Source: CAINVV01 sp963663005 (GTDB lineage: Bacteria > Bacteroidota > Bacteroidia > Bacteroidales > Prolixibacteraceae). Taken from it: DNA of 64,000 bases. Below, one piece after another: positions 1-7,760 of the stretch (positions are counted from its first letter, which is position 1; each line of letters starts with the position of its first letter). A program made the position numbers and the translations under genes. Under the pieces are notes generated by a model. That model was given only the letters and a program-made list of their open reading frames with translations. It ran no database searches and was not told where the DNA came from. The DNA lies in contig CAXXHH010000010.1 in NCBI GenBank assembly GCA_963663005.2, positions 1 through 64,000 of the forward strand, written 5' to 3'.

Positions 1-10
1 CGTCATTCGG

Positions 11-136
11 GTCACCCCTCAAAGGGCGTGTTGCCCAAATCAGTAAGTCGTTGATACTCAACAAATCACTTTTAGTGAATTTTTGGCCTGTAACGTTAAA
101 GATGCGCTTTTGGCAACACGCCCTTGAGATGTGACG
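11..136. repeat. Imperfect inverted repeat, about 28-bp arms
   Basis: The arms lie at about 11-39 and 108-136. The core GGGCGTGTTGCC (24-35) is matched by its reverse complement near 112-123, and GTCAC/GTGAC are at the outer ends. The roughly 70-bp centre is AT-rich and shows no gene. It could be a transposon or MITE remnant, a large hairpin, or part of a recombination site. No terminal target duplication is visible because the window starts here. Confidence 0.5.
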
Positions 137-197
137 CCGTCGACTTGTTCGGCTTTGACCTCGATTTTGAGCCCGCAGTTTAACCACGTTCTCGGAT

Positions 198-321
198 ATG
201 CTAACGGGGGGTTATGGCCATCATACGCACCCCTCCTGTCTGACGGACAGAATCATCACGTCCACGAACAAGCGATGCCAGTTCTGCTCTTGTTCCATTT
301 TGGCCTGAGCGTTGGGTTATG
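198..321 (-). other. Candidate integron attC recombination site
   Basis: Read on the minus strand, the segment begins 24 bases after the stop codon of the gene ending at 345. It starts GCATAAC, then six bases, then CTCAGGCC. It ends with GGCCATAA, six bases, then GTTAGCA. This matches the layout of attC sites: an outer box with AAC/GTT, a spacer of about 6 bp, and an inner box that can pair imperfectly (here through GGCC). The length of about 125 bp fits. A longer alternative uses ACCCAAC (311-317) and GTTAAAC (178-184), which fit the RYYYAAC/GTTRRRY consensus. No integrase gene is in the window, so this is an inference from sequence layout and position. Confidence 0.4.
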
Positions 322-344
322 CGGTCATGAAGGTCAAATTTGCT

Positions 345-950
345 CTACTTTTTAAAGGCATCGGAAGGGTGCTTGTAAATCGGCTTCGCAGGCACGAACG
401 CTACAGAATCTTTAGGATCGATGCTAAGTAAATACTCACCGGAAGGAAGTGAAGCCCTGGCGATGTATCTCTTGGCGAATTTACTCTTGTGGTAATCCGC
501 TTTCTCCAGCAGTTGGCGGGCAAGCCCCTTAAGTTCAAGTGCCTCCGTCAACAAATCGGAGTCGGGAGCCATCACGTGGGCAGTGTAATGGCCGCTGTAA
601 ACAGTGACACGGACTTGATTGATATTGCCAAAACTGGGGTCATCTGGTTGAAAATCTTCCGCATCGATGTGGGCCATCATCTTGTGACGGAAACCCATCA
701 TGGCTTGATGCAGGTTCTTGTGCTCATTCGGCACCACATCTTCCCGTAGGCGCTGAACTCCATGACAACTCGTAAACGGTTTTGCGTAGGTGACGACAAT
801 GCCAGTGGTCAAGACGCGGCGGACGGGATCGGGAGGTGTTGTGGCGGACTTTTCGAGAAAATCGAGCGACTGAATGACATGCTTAAAGCAGTGGCGGGCA
901 TAATTCCATAACCAGAATTCTTTGCGCTCGTCTAATGATGGGGTGCTCAT
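345..950 (-). CDS. Hypothetical protein with HEPN-like RxxxxxH motif
   Basis: The ATG at 950 (MSTPSLDERK) is preferred over a longer GTG-started frame, giving 201 residues. No signal peptide or membrane segment is visible. The middle carries FRHKMMAHID, an R-x5-H pattern in a mostly helical context that resembles the RNase motif of HEPN/AbiU2-like domains, often written as RN/DKxxAH. The C-terminal third (PSGEYLLSIDPKD) looks like a beta-rich tail. The start lies 22 bp after the acetyltransferase gene, so the two are probably co-transcribed, and an attC-like site follows the stop. Function is unknown. HEPN membership is only a motif-based guess. Base composition differs from the Bacteroidota genes to the right. 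Confidence 0.65.
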   Translation of the reverse strand: MSTPSLDERKEFWLWNYARHCFKHVIQSLDFLEKSATTPPDPVRRVLTTGIVVTYAKPFTSCHGVQRLREDVVPNEHKNLHQAMMGFRHKMMAHIDAEDFQPDDPSFGNINQVRVTVYSGHYTAHVMAPDSDLLTEALELKGLARQLLEKADYHKSKFAKRYIARASLPSGEYLLSIDPKDSVAFVPAKPIYKHPSDAFKK

Positions 951-972
951 ATTTCGGGTGATAACACCGACG

Positions 973-1485
973 TTAACGGATAAAGAGCAAAAGGTTGTAA
1001 GGGCCTCTCTCGCTCGGATAGGCACCCCCCTCGCGCCGGAAGCGGAACCGGTTGAGAGTGCTGATCATGCGTGGGTTATCCTCACGTGTGGTAGCATAAA
1101 TTCGCTCTTTGCCTGCGAACGGGAGCAACTGCTCAACAAGAACATGAGAAAGCTTCTTCCCGCGCTCTGATTCATCGACAAAAATCCAACCCAACTCCAA
1201 ACCAAAATCATCGGGCCGCAGGTGTGATTGGGCGTGGTGAAAGACCTTGGCACGATATGTTGGCATGGGCTGCTTCAAAGCCGATATACCTTTCAACGAT
1301 CCGTCTGTGAGCCTTAGAAACAGGAGCAACGATGCCTTGCGAATACGGTCGGGTAGCTTGCCCGCAGCAACTTCACCCCCCTGTAGGGCCAAAGTCTTAA
1401 ATTCGTCAAGCTCGTGTCTGCTGCACTCGGCTGGTTTTTTGGTGGAAACATTCATAATACATCCGAAATGGTCTATCTGGTTCAT
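973..1485 (-). CDS. GNAT-family N-acetyltransferase
   Basis: A 170-residue protein whose second half follows the GNAT fold: a strand with LELGWIFVDESERGKKLSHV (motif A, the acetyl-CoA pyrophosphate loop in degenerate form, ERGKKLS), then YATTREDNPRMISTLNRFRF (motif B, with the usual N-x-A/M-x-x-x-x-x-x-x-F arrangement). Such enzymes transfer acetyl from acetyl-CoA to an amine. The substrate cannot be told. A second ATG at 1455 (MNVSTKKPAE) is an equally possible start with a slightly better GGA upstream. It sits directly before the HEPN-like gene on the same strand. GNAT proteins are frequent passengers of integron cassettes and of toxin-antitoxin loci, but no partner antitoxin with a DNA-binding motif is visible. 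Confidence 0.75.
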   Translation of the reverse strand: MNQIDHFGCIMNVSTKKPAECSRHELDEFKTLALQGGEVAAGKLPDRIRKASLLLFLRLTDGSLKGISALKQPMPTYRAKVFHHAQSHLRPDDFGLELGWIFVDESERGKKLSHVLVEQLLPFAGKERIYATTREDNPRMISTLNRFRFRREGGAYPSERGPYNLLLFIR

Positions 1486-1923
1486 TAGCTTTACTCAAAC
1501 ACGATGGCTGCGCTCCAGGGTTTGAAGGCCCAAGTGGGCGGATCATCCCAGTTGGCGGTTCTTCATATCCACCAAATAAGTCAACCACGAGCGGCTGAAA
1601 AATGGAAGAGCCGATTTACGATGACCGGTCGTCACAAGCCGAAGCACCGTGGCTCTGCGCTCCGCCTTCCCTATGGCCCACACTGATCATCACCAACTCA
1701 CGCTGGCCAATCAGCACCACGCCGCACCTTTCTCGCGGGAAAAGCGCACAATAGGGTTGAAAGCCGCCGATAATCGTGTTAGCACGGACCCATGGGCAAT
1801 GCTCAGAGCAGGCGCGTTGGGCTCGTCCCCTGGCGGGTGCAAAACCGGGGGAGCGGGATTCCCTAGCTTTGCCCGGTGGCCTCCCCAATCCCGTGCCGAT
1901 CAAGACCAATTTTTCCAGTGACC
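1486..1923. other. GC-rich stretch without a convincing gene
   Basis: Several overlapping open frames occur on both strands, none with a recognisable domain. One minus-strand frame (1616-1909) contains GGFQPYCALFPRERCGVVLI, faintly like the C-terminal end of serine beta-lactamase-type hydrolases, but it lacks any catalytic motif and may be a decayed remnant or chance. Composition matches the left 2 kb and not the rest of the window. Confidence 0.4.
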
Positions 1924-2052
1924 ATGTTAGAAATCATCTCGATTCCCAGCGGCGAATTTCTCCATCTCCAGCTTCGAGGCCAGATTACCAGCGCCACTGC
2001 GCCGGAGCTTGACCAGGCGCTGAATGGCGCTTTAGTGAGGGGTCATCAGTGA
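1924..2052 (+). pseudogene. Truncated STAS-domain (anti-anti-sigma-like) protein
   Basis: The ATG at 1924 opens a frame of 42 codons whose residues 10-37 (GEFLHLQLRG...TSATAPELDQAL) match the first two strands and first helix of STAS domains, as in anti-sigma-factor antagonists (pattern: hydrophobic strand, G-x-I/L, T/A-A-P-x-L-x-x-x-L). A STAS protein is normally about 100 residues or more. Here the frame runs into the 20-bp tandem repeat and stops at 2050-2052. The phosphorylatable serine region and the rest of the domain are missing. Either the gene was broken by the repeat or the contig is wrongly joined here. Confidence 0.6.
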
Positions 2053-2276
2053 GGGAGTGAGGGGTCAAGTGAGGGAGTGAGGGGTCAAGTGAGGGAGTGA
2101 GGGGTCAAGTGAGGGAGTGAGGGGTCAAGTGAGGGAGTGAGGGGTCAAGTGAGGGAGTGAGGGGTCAAGTGAGGGAGTGAGGGGTCAAGTGAGGGAGTGA
2201 GGGGTCAAGTGAGGGAGTGAGGGGTCAAGTGAGGGAGTGAGGGGTCAAGTGAGGGAGTGAGGGGTCAAGTGAGGGG
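2033..2276. repeat. 20-bp minisatellite, 11 full copies
   Basis: The unit gtgagggagtgaggggtcaa is repeated perfectly from 2049 to 2268 (11 copies), with partial copies on each side (2033-2048 and 2269-2276). Each unit is itself a near-duplication of GTGAGGG. The plus strand is G-rich with GGG and GGGG runs in every unit and could form G-quadruplexes. The array forms the end of two truncated genes, one from each side. Perfect identity of all units suggests recent expansion or an assembly artefact. Confidence 0.95.
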
Positions 2277-3319
2277 TAGCCCTCCAATCTGAATTTTGAC
2301 TGATTATGTTTCTCAATCGAAAATGAGAATTGGGAAAATCCATTTTCATTGTGACATTCATCACAATCGATGATTTTCTCGTTCTTTCTAAATTGACCAT
2401 TATGATAATCCTTATGGCAATTAATGCACTTTTCATGCGCAACTGGCGCTGTAATACTGACCTTGTGGCATAATTTGCATGCAAGCTGCAGATGTCTTCC
2501 CACCAGCGGAAATCCAGTTTTACTGTGGTCAAACTGAGCCCCTGTATTTCTTACTGTTTTGAATGATACCTCTGTATGGCATTCTTTGCAATTCTGACCA
2601 AACTTATTTTCATGCGGATCTTTGTGACAATTCACACAATTTTGAAATTGCAAACCAGAAAATTGTTGGAAGCTTTTGCCATTTCTATTGCTCTTGAAGT
2701 GACATTTTTCGCACGTCACCTCAGAATGTTTTCCCTTAAGCTGAAACTTTGCTTTGGAATGATCGAATTTTGAGGGAGTTTTGAAAGTATCATAGCTATG
2801 ACAGTTCAAACAATTTTGTGATAGCGTTTTCTGATGAAAGTCTTCATGGCAAGCGGCGCACTGATCGGATAAACCCAAAAATGTCTCCTTTTTCTTTTTC
2901 AGCTCAACATCCTTGATATTTTCATTTTTATGACACTCGAAACATTCCCTTTTCGCGTGCTTACCTTCCAGCTTATAACCAGTATCAGCATGATCAAATT
3001 TGTCCTTTTGAAGGTGCACAATGTCAAAATTTCTCCCATAATGGTCGCTATGACAAATGACACAATTCTTACCCTGAACTTTCAAAGAAGAATGGAATCC
3101 TTTCGCCTCCTTAATCCTCGCCTGAATTTCTTTGTGGCAATCCAAACACTTGTCGTTAGATACTTTATCACCCAACGTATGACATTGAGTACAATTCGCC
3201 ATTCCTTCGAGATGGGCGTGAACCTTTGCAAGATCCCCCGGAGAAATTTGCGCCAATCCGTTGAAAGACAGTACCAGCACAGCCAAAATCAAGCATATTT
3301 TAAGGTTTGAATTCATCAT
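2225..3319 (-). CDS. Secreted multihaem cytochrome c, at least 12 haems, C-terminus lost
   Basis: The N-terminus (MNSNLKICLILAVLVLSF...LAQ) is a signal peptide. The mature part holds twelve CXXCH haem-binding motifs (CTQCH, CLDCH, CVICH, CFECH, CAACH, CLNCH, CEKCH, CVNCH, CKECH, CKLCH, CINCH, CDECH). Many are preceded by the repeated phrase F-D-H-x-x-T/K-x-F/Y-x-L-x-G-K/R-H, typical of large periplasmic electron-transfer cytochromes related to the c3/c7 and c554 groups. The last copy of that phrase (HNQSKFRLEG) is cut off near 2279 and followed by about 17 residues read from the minisatellite, so further haem motifs are probably missing. It is the third gene of a run with the Fe-S flavoprotein (33-bp gap) and the cytochrome b-like protein, and should accept or deliver electrons in the periplasm. 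Two adjacent ATGs (3319, 3316) could start it. Confidence 0.85.
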   Translation of the reverse strand: MMNSNLKICLILAVLVLSFNGLAQISPGDLAKVHAHLEGMANCTQCHTLGDKVSNDKCLDCHKEIQARIKEAKGFHSSLKVQGKNCVICHSDHYGRNFDIVHLQKDKFDHADTGYKLEGKHAKRECFECHKNENIKDVELKKKKETFLGLSDQCAACHEDFHQKTLSQNCLNCHSYDTFKTPSKFDHSKAKFQLKGKHSEVTCEKCHFKSNRNGKSFQQFSGLQFQNCVNCHKDPHENKFGQNCKECHTEVSFKTVRNTGAQFDHSKTGFPLVGRHLQLACKLCHKVSITAPVAHEKCINCHKDYHNGQFRKNEKIIDCDECHNENGFSQFSFSIEKHNQSKFRLEGYPSLDPSLPHLTPHSLT

Positions 3320-3352
3320 TGTCTAGCAAATAAGAATAACTGTCAGCATATG

Positions 3353-4705
3353 CTATTTTTCGTGTTTGAGTATTGCTTCTCCAAATTTTTTTGTGATACG
3401 AATGCCAATCTTTTCCAGAAACTGAGTCGGCAACTCACCTCCGGCAAAAATGTATACCAGATCGTTTGCCATGGTAATTTCTTTTTCAATATCAGTCCTA
3501 AAAATTTTAACTTGCTTTTCTTCAATTAATTTTAAATTGGAACTAAAAAGCATATTTATCTTCCCTTCGGAGATTGCTTCTTTTATTTTGTCTCCGTTTT
3601 TAGGTTTTAACCTGCCAAAAACGTCCGACCTATAGGATAATGTCACTTCATTCCGATCACAGAGAAGAAGTGCCGATTCGATAGCAGAATCCCCTCCGCC
3701 AACGACAACGATCTTCTTCCCATTGATTAATTCCGGTTCGAGAAGGCGATATGCAACCTTGAAACTGTCCTCGCCAGGCACATTTAATTTTCGCGGTGTA
3801 CCTCTCCTTCCTATTACCAGCAGAATTTTTCTAGAGGTATACTCCTCACCGTTTAAGGTCTTTACAAGAAAACTCTTACCTAATGGGGCAATGGATTCGA
3901 CCTTAGAATTCTCTTTGATATTGATATCATTTTTAGTCAGAACACTGTTCCACAGATCCAGCAGTTCGCTTTTGCTCGTTTCATGAAATTTCACTTTACC
4001 ATGAAGTGGCAAATCCATAGCAGAAGTCATCACAATTTTGGAACGGGGAAATGTAAATACTGTTCCGCCGAGCGTATCCTGTTCGAGAGTCAGCGCATTT
4101 ATCTTGTGCTGCTTTGCCGCCAGCGAGGCTGCTATTCCTGCTGGCCCGGCACCGACAATTATGAGATCATATTGCGCTTCAACATTCTTATCAATCTTCT
4201 TTATCAAATTCTCAACCGCCTGTTTCCCCTGCTCTACCGAATTTTTAATCAGGCCCATTCCACCCATCTCTCCTGCAATGTATATACCTGGAACATTCGT
4301 CTCAAAACTTTGATCAACATGCGGTAAATCAACTCCCCTTTTTTCTGTTCCAATAAATAAGGTGATGGCTTGCACCGGACAAGCATGAAAACAAGCTCCA
4401 TGTCCAATGCAGTGAGAGGCATTAATAATTGTGGCCTTTCCGTCTTTGATGCCGATAATATCCTTTTCCGGACAAGCACTGATACACGCTCCACTTCTTA
4501 TACAACTATTTACATCAATTACCGGATGCAACGTAACAGGTTCATGTAACCCCTCTGCCTTTGCAATCGCGATTTTCGCTTCCACAATTTTGGAATCGCG
4601 CTTTTGTTTATATAAGTAGATTAATAAGATCACAACAATAAAGACTGCGATTGCAGAATAAATAATCAATTTTTCAATGAAGACATCCATAACTAAAAAA
4701 TCCAT
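3353..4705 (-). CDS. Membrane-anchored Fe-S/FAD oxidoreductase (ferredoxin plus thioredoxin-reductase-like)
   Basis: Residues about 10-30 form one membrane helix. Residues 65-115 hold two ferredoxin-like motifs, CIRSGACISACP and CIGHGACFHACP, each with the second cysteine of the usual CxxCxxCxxxCP replaced, by Ser and by His. From residue 180 follows a two-dinucleotide-binding flavoprotein: FAD motif IIVGAGPAGIAASLAA, later NAD(P) motif VVVGGGDSAIESALLL, and a closing VYIFAGGELPTQFL. The thioredoxin-reductase CxxC is absent. From memory, the Ser/His-substituted ferredoxin module is a family trait rather than damage. The start overlaps the upstream cytochrome b-like gene by 13 bp. An ATG at 4690 would avoid the overlap. 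The likely role is moving electrons between NAD(P)H or a cytoplasmic donor and the membrane/periplasmic cytochromes next door. Exact partners are unknown. Confidence 0.85.
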   Translation of the reverse strand: MDFLVMDVFIEKLIIYSAIAVFIVVILLIYLYKQKRDSKIVEAKIAIAKAEGLHEPVTLHPVIDVNSCIRSGACISACPEKDIIGIKDGKATIINASHCIGHGACFHACPVQAITLFIGTEKRGVDLPHVDQSFETNVPGIYIAGEMGGMGLIKNSVEQGKQAVENLIKKIDKNVEAQYDLIIVGAGPAGIAASLAAKQHKINALTLEQDTLGGTVFTFPRSKIVMTSAMDLPLHGKVKFHETSKSELLDLWNSVLTKNDINIKENSKVESIAPLGKSFLVKTLNGEEYTSRKILLVIGRRGTPRKLNVPGEDSFKVAYRLLEPELINGKKIVVVGGGDSAIESALLLCDRNEVTLSYRSDVFGRLKPKNGDKIKEAISEGKINMLFSSNLKLIEEKQVKIFRTDIEKEITMANDLVYIFAGGELPTQFLEKIGIRITKKFGEAILKHEK

Positions 4706-5553
4706 TTATAACCGAACGTTATTGCTACCACTATATGAATTATCATGACTACCAACATGATAAGTGCAAACGGCAAGTGTGCTACATGCCAATATGAAAA
4801 TAGCTTTTGCATAGTAGCCAGCCTCTGGATTCGCCTTTTTAAGGCCAGCTGATTTTTGAACACATGGACAATTTCCCTTACTTTTTCCCGCGGAATAGCC
4901 TGCTGGCTTAGCTCAATCTTTAATCTGCTCAAGGCAGTTCTTTCTTCAGAACTCTTAGCCCAAAAACCAGAATTTTTTCCTTGCTTGCCAGGGATAGTAT
5001 CAATCAGCTCATAAATGCTTTCGTCCAGAACAACAGACCGTCTCAATTGTTTGTTCATCTCTATTTTCTGTTCCTCTATCTCAATTAAAGTCAATTCCTT
5101 ACCCTCTATTGACCTGGGAATCTGAAGATAGATATAGCGTCCCGCTATACCGCTTAAAAACACCGCCACCATACTCCAAAAGCTGACGGCAACGATCCCG
5201 CCGAATTTAAAAGTAGTGTGAAACAATATCAAAATTGGGCCAAGCGTACATAGAAATATATGAAATTCGAGCCAATGTTTCAGAATACCTACCCTGGAAA
5301 ATAAGCGCAATCGCTTTCGCAACATATAGGAAAATACTCCAACTATGATGAACGCTGATCCAATAATACCCAAGCCGTGACCAACAATTCCACTTGCCTT
5401 AAAAGTTTGATTCAGGCTATGAAAATGTCTCTCCTCAAAAGGAATAGAATAGTAATCGTATCCAAGGTACAAAAGCGTTGCTACTGTTATGGAAACTAGT
5501 AAGACCAACACAATGATTACAATCTGATGGATAGTTGAATATTTTAAGCTCAT
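4693..5553 (-). CDS. Cytochrome b-like four-helix membrane protein
   Basis: 286 residues with about four to five membrane helices: 10-32, 55-78, 97-117, 120-142 and 255-283. Histidines sit in or next to helices (GIVGHGLGI, KHWLEFHIFL, ILFHTTF, YWHVAHLPF, MIIHIVVAI), the arrangement expected for bis-His haem b. A charged, helical cytoplasmic segment (about 150-240, rich in E, K and R) separates the third pair from the last helix. It is the first gene of the three-gene redox run, followed by the Fe-S flavoprotein with overlapping reading frames. The natural reading is a quinol- or flavoprotein-linked membrane electron conduit to the multihaem cytochrome. I could not assign it to a named cytochrome b family. 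Confidence 0.75.
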   Translation of the reverse strand: MSLKYSTIHQIVIIVLVLLVSITVATLLYLGYDYYSIPFEERHFHSLNQTFKASGIVGHGLGIIGSAFIIVGVFSYMLRKRLRLFSRVGILKHWLEFHIFLCTLGPILILFHTTFKFGGIVAVSFWSMVAVFLSGIAGRYIYLQIPRSIEGKELTLIEIEEQKIEMNKQLRRSVVLDESIYELIDTIPGKQGKNSGFWAKSSEERTALSRLKIELSQQAIPREKVREIVHVFKNQLALKRRIQRLATMQKLFSYWHVAHLPFALIMLVVMIIHIVVAITFGYKWIF

Positions 5554-6228
5554 ATGTCTACGAATAGTTTAGGAACAAATAAGCAAATTGATAATCCTAT
5601 TTTGATCATCATTTGCCGCTCGAGTGTTAAGTACTAATTTAGAGTTTATTAATTTAAACTCATTAGCATTAATTTCTCTTTTTTTTGACGTAAATCTAAC
5701 AGAATGAAATAAAATTTGATAATGAATTCAATAAATGGAAATTCGGATTTAGTATTAAAATAGGGATTTTTTAGGTGCATTTTGTAACTTCATGAGAAAC
5801 AACAAACCAAGATAAAAAATTCAAAACCATCCAAAATACTATAAAACAAACAGATAAACGATAGCAACATTAAAGAGAAACATTCACTTGGTTCCAATTT
5901 GGTTTTATTATAAATAATATTATTTGATATATTTGTAATGATTCCAATTTAAATTTCAACTATCCTGGTTTATCTGCCAGTGCCCTGACGACATGGCTGC
6001 TATTTGTTTTTTGCTCAAATATTGATTCGCTGATCAGAAAATATGCGGACTATTTGCCACATTGATTTTTGTTCCCGCTAAACTGGTACATACTAGTTCC
6101 AGGGTATTAATTTTATCGATAAGATTGATTTTTTTGAAAAATCAGTTTTATTTGTTTAGGTTTAAACATTAGAACTATTGATTTGAAAATCGGATAATTC
6201 AACTGTCGCCGAGTGACAAATATCCACT
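5554..6228. other. Long AT-rich intergenic region between divergent genes
   Basis: About 675 bases without an open frame of note. It should contain the promoters of the redox operon (leftward) and of the NAD(P)-binding protein gene (rightward). I saw no clear CAAAnnTA match for the leftward operon. No repeat or RNA gene was recognised. Confidence 0.6.
6133..6164 (+). promoter_or_regulatory. Possible Bacteroidota promoter
   Basis: TTTG at 6133-6136 and TAGGTTTA at 6157-6164, separated by 20 bp, resemble the -33/-7 elements (TTTG, TAnnTTTG) used by the primary sigma factor of Bacteroidota. The last base of the -7 box deviates. The start codon lies 65 bp downstream at 6229. Confidence 0.4.
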
Positions 6229-7695
6229 ATGAAAATTTTATTAACAGGAGCAACGGGGTACATTGGGAAGAGAGTTCTTCCGGTTCTTTTAGAGCAAGGA
6301 CATAATGTAATCTGTTGTGTCCGGGATAAAAATAGATTTCCTGGGAGCGGCATTTACAAACATCCAAACATCACAATTCTGGAAATCGATTTCCTAAAAG
6401 ATATAAATTCAACGGACGCAATTTCGGATATAGATGTTGCCTATTACCTGATCAATTCGATGGGTAGAAAATCAGAATATGCGGGCAGGCAAGAAAATGA
6501 TTCTGCGAAAAATTTTATCCGTTTGATGCAGCAGACCAAGGTCAGACAGATCGTTTATCTGGGCAACTTAATCAAAGATGATCCCATAGTGAATTCAAGG
6601 CAGATAGAGACCGTTGATTCGATTTTAACCAATGGCGGGATTCCATATACTATATTCAAGACCAATACAATAGTAGGCTCAGGAAGTGCTTCCTTCGAAA
6701 TCATTCGGGATCTGGTAGAATTACTTCCCATTATGGTTGCTCCCAAATGGTTAAATACCAAAATCCGCCCTATTGCGATCAGGAATGTACATGAATGCAT
6801 GACCGGCGTATTATTAAGGCCAGAAATGTTTAATAAGGTATATGAGATTGGTGGACCGGAAATATTGACGTATAAAGAGATGCTGCTTCAATTTGCTGAA
6901 GTAAGAGGAATAAAACGGCGCATTTATACGGTTCCATTTCAAGCATTGGGTTTTTCTTCCTATTGGCTCACGCTGGTTACTTCCACATCCTTCAAATTGG
7001 CGAAATTTCTGGTTGACAGCATGAAAGTGGAGGCAATTCCGGAAGAAAACGATTTGAACCAACAGTTAAATATTAAACTTATCTCGTACAAAGATGCCGT
7101 CAAACTTGCATTTCAACGGATAGAGCAAAATAATGTGGTTTCAAGCTGGAAAGATTCGCTGATATCGAGCTACGATGATAACAGTCTGCTTGAACACATC
7201 AAAATACCCACTAAGGGATGCTACAAGGATCGGAGAAAAATTGAAATTTCGACCAGTATTGAACAGGTTCTGAGTAACATGTGGGCTATTGGTGGTAAGA
7301 GAGGATGGTACTACGGGAATTGGCTCTGGGATATACGGGGATATCTGGACAAGTTATGGGGAGGTGTCGGGTTACGGAGAGGACGTACCAACAGGGATAC
7401 TCTTCATACAGGCGATACGCTTGACTTTTGGAGGGTACTTGCCGCTGATAAACAGAATATGCGGTTGTTACTATTCGCTGAAATGAAGTTGCCTGGAGAG
7501 GCATGGTTGGAATTCAAAATCATTCAAAAAAACGGAAAGTCGTACCTGCAACAAACCGCAACTTTCCGGCCTGTAGGAATTGCAGGAAGGCTTTACTGGT
7601 ACGCCGAATATCCTTTTCATCTTTTCATTTTTAACGGAATGGCCAAAAACCTCATCCGGTATAAAAACAATTCAGTGACGGAGGATAGTGATTAA
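6229..7695 (+). CDS. NAD(P)-binding Rossmann protein with C-terminal DUF2867 domain
   Basis: 488 residues. Residues 1-290 are an NmrA/atypical-SDR type NAD(P)-binding domain: the glycine motif TGATGYIGKRV is at 6-16, followed by a sugar-epimerase-like core. Residues 330-485 match the DUF2867 domain, recognisable by WYYGNWLWDIRGYLDKLWGG and RGR. Proteins of this architecture are annotated as SDR-family oxidoreductases with DUF2867. The substrate is unknown. The catalytic Tyr-x-x-x-Lys of classical SDRs is not obvious, so it may bind nucleotide without classical SDR chemistry. The gene is alone, followed by a strong bidirectional terminator shared with the convergent small gene. Confidence 0.85.
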   Translation: MKILLTGATGYIGKRVLPVLLEQGHNVICCVRDKNRFPGSGIYKHPNITILEIDFLKDINSTDAISDIDVAYYLINSMGRKSEYAGRQENDSAKNFIRLMQQTKVRQIVYLGNLIKDDPIVNSRQIETVDSILTNGGIPYTIFKTNTIVGSGSASFEIIRDLVELLPIMVAPKWLNTKIRPIAIRNVHECMTGVLLRPEMFNKVYEIGGPEILTYKEMLLQFAEVRGIKRRIYTVPFQALGFSSYWLTLVTSTSFKLAKFLVDSMKVEAIPEENDLNQQLNIKLISYKDAVKLAFQRIEQNNVVSSWKDSLISSYDDNSLLEHIKIPTKGCYKDRRKIEISTSIEQVLSNMWAIGGKRGWYYGNWLWDIRGYLDKLWGGVGLRRGRTNRDTLHTGDTLDFWRVLAADKQNMRLLLFAEMKLPGEAWLEFKIIQKNGKSYLQQTATFRPVGIAGRLYWYAEYPFHLFIFNGMAKNLIRYKNNSVTEDSD

Positions 7696-7702
7696 AAAAT
7701 TA

Positions 7703-7749
7703 AGCATAAATAGAAAAAGAGGCAAATTGCCTCTTTTTCTATTTATGCT
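7703..7749. terminator. Bidirectional terminator, perfect 23-bp stem
   Basis: The sequence from agcataaatag to ctatttatgct is a perfect palindrome of 23-bp arms around a single central base (7726). It carries A- and T-tracts inside the arms, as expected for termination in both directions. It separates convergent genes ending at 7695 and 7761. Confidence 0.9.
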
Positions 7750-7760
7750 TTCTGATAAAT

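Noticed and set aside
131..355. Plus-strand open frame of 74 codons
   Set aside because: It runs through the attC-like site, has no domain, and its C-terminus is in the tail of the minus-strand gene. It is not convincing as a gene.
1616..1909. Minus-strand frame of 97 codons with GGFQPYCALFPRERCGVVLI
   Set aside because: A faint beta-lactamase-like end but no catalytic motifs and Arg/Pro-rich start. Too weak to call a gene.
2033..2276. CRISPR array
   Set aside because: Units are contiguous 20-bp tandem copies without unique spacers, and there are no cas genes.
3983..4327. Plus-strand frames over the Fe-S flavoprotein
   Set aside because: They mirror a well-supported gene on the other strand and show no domain.
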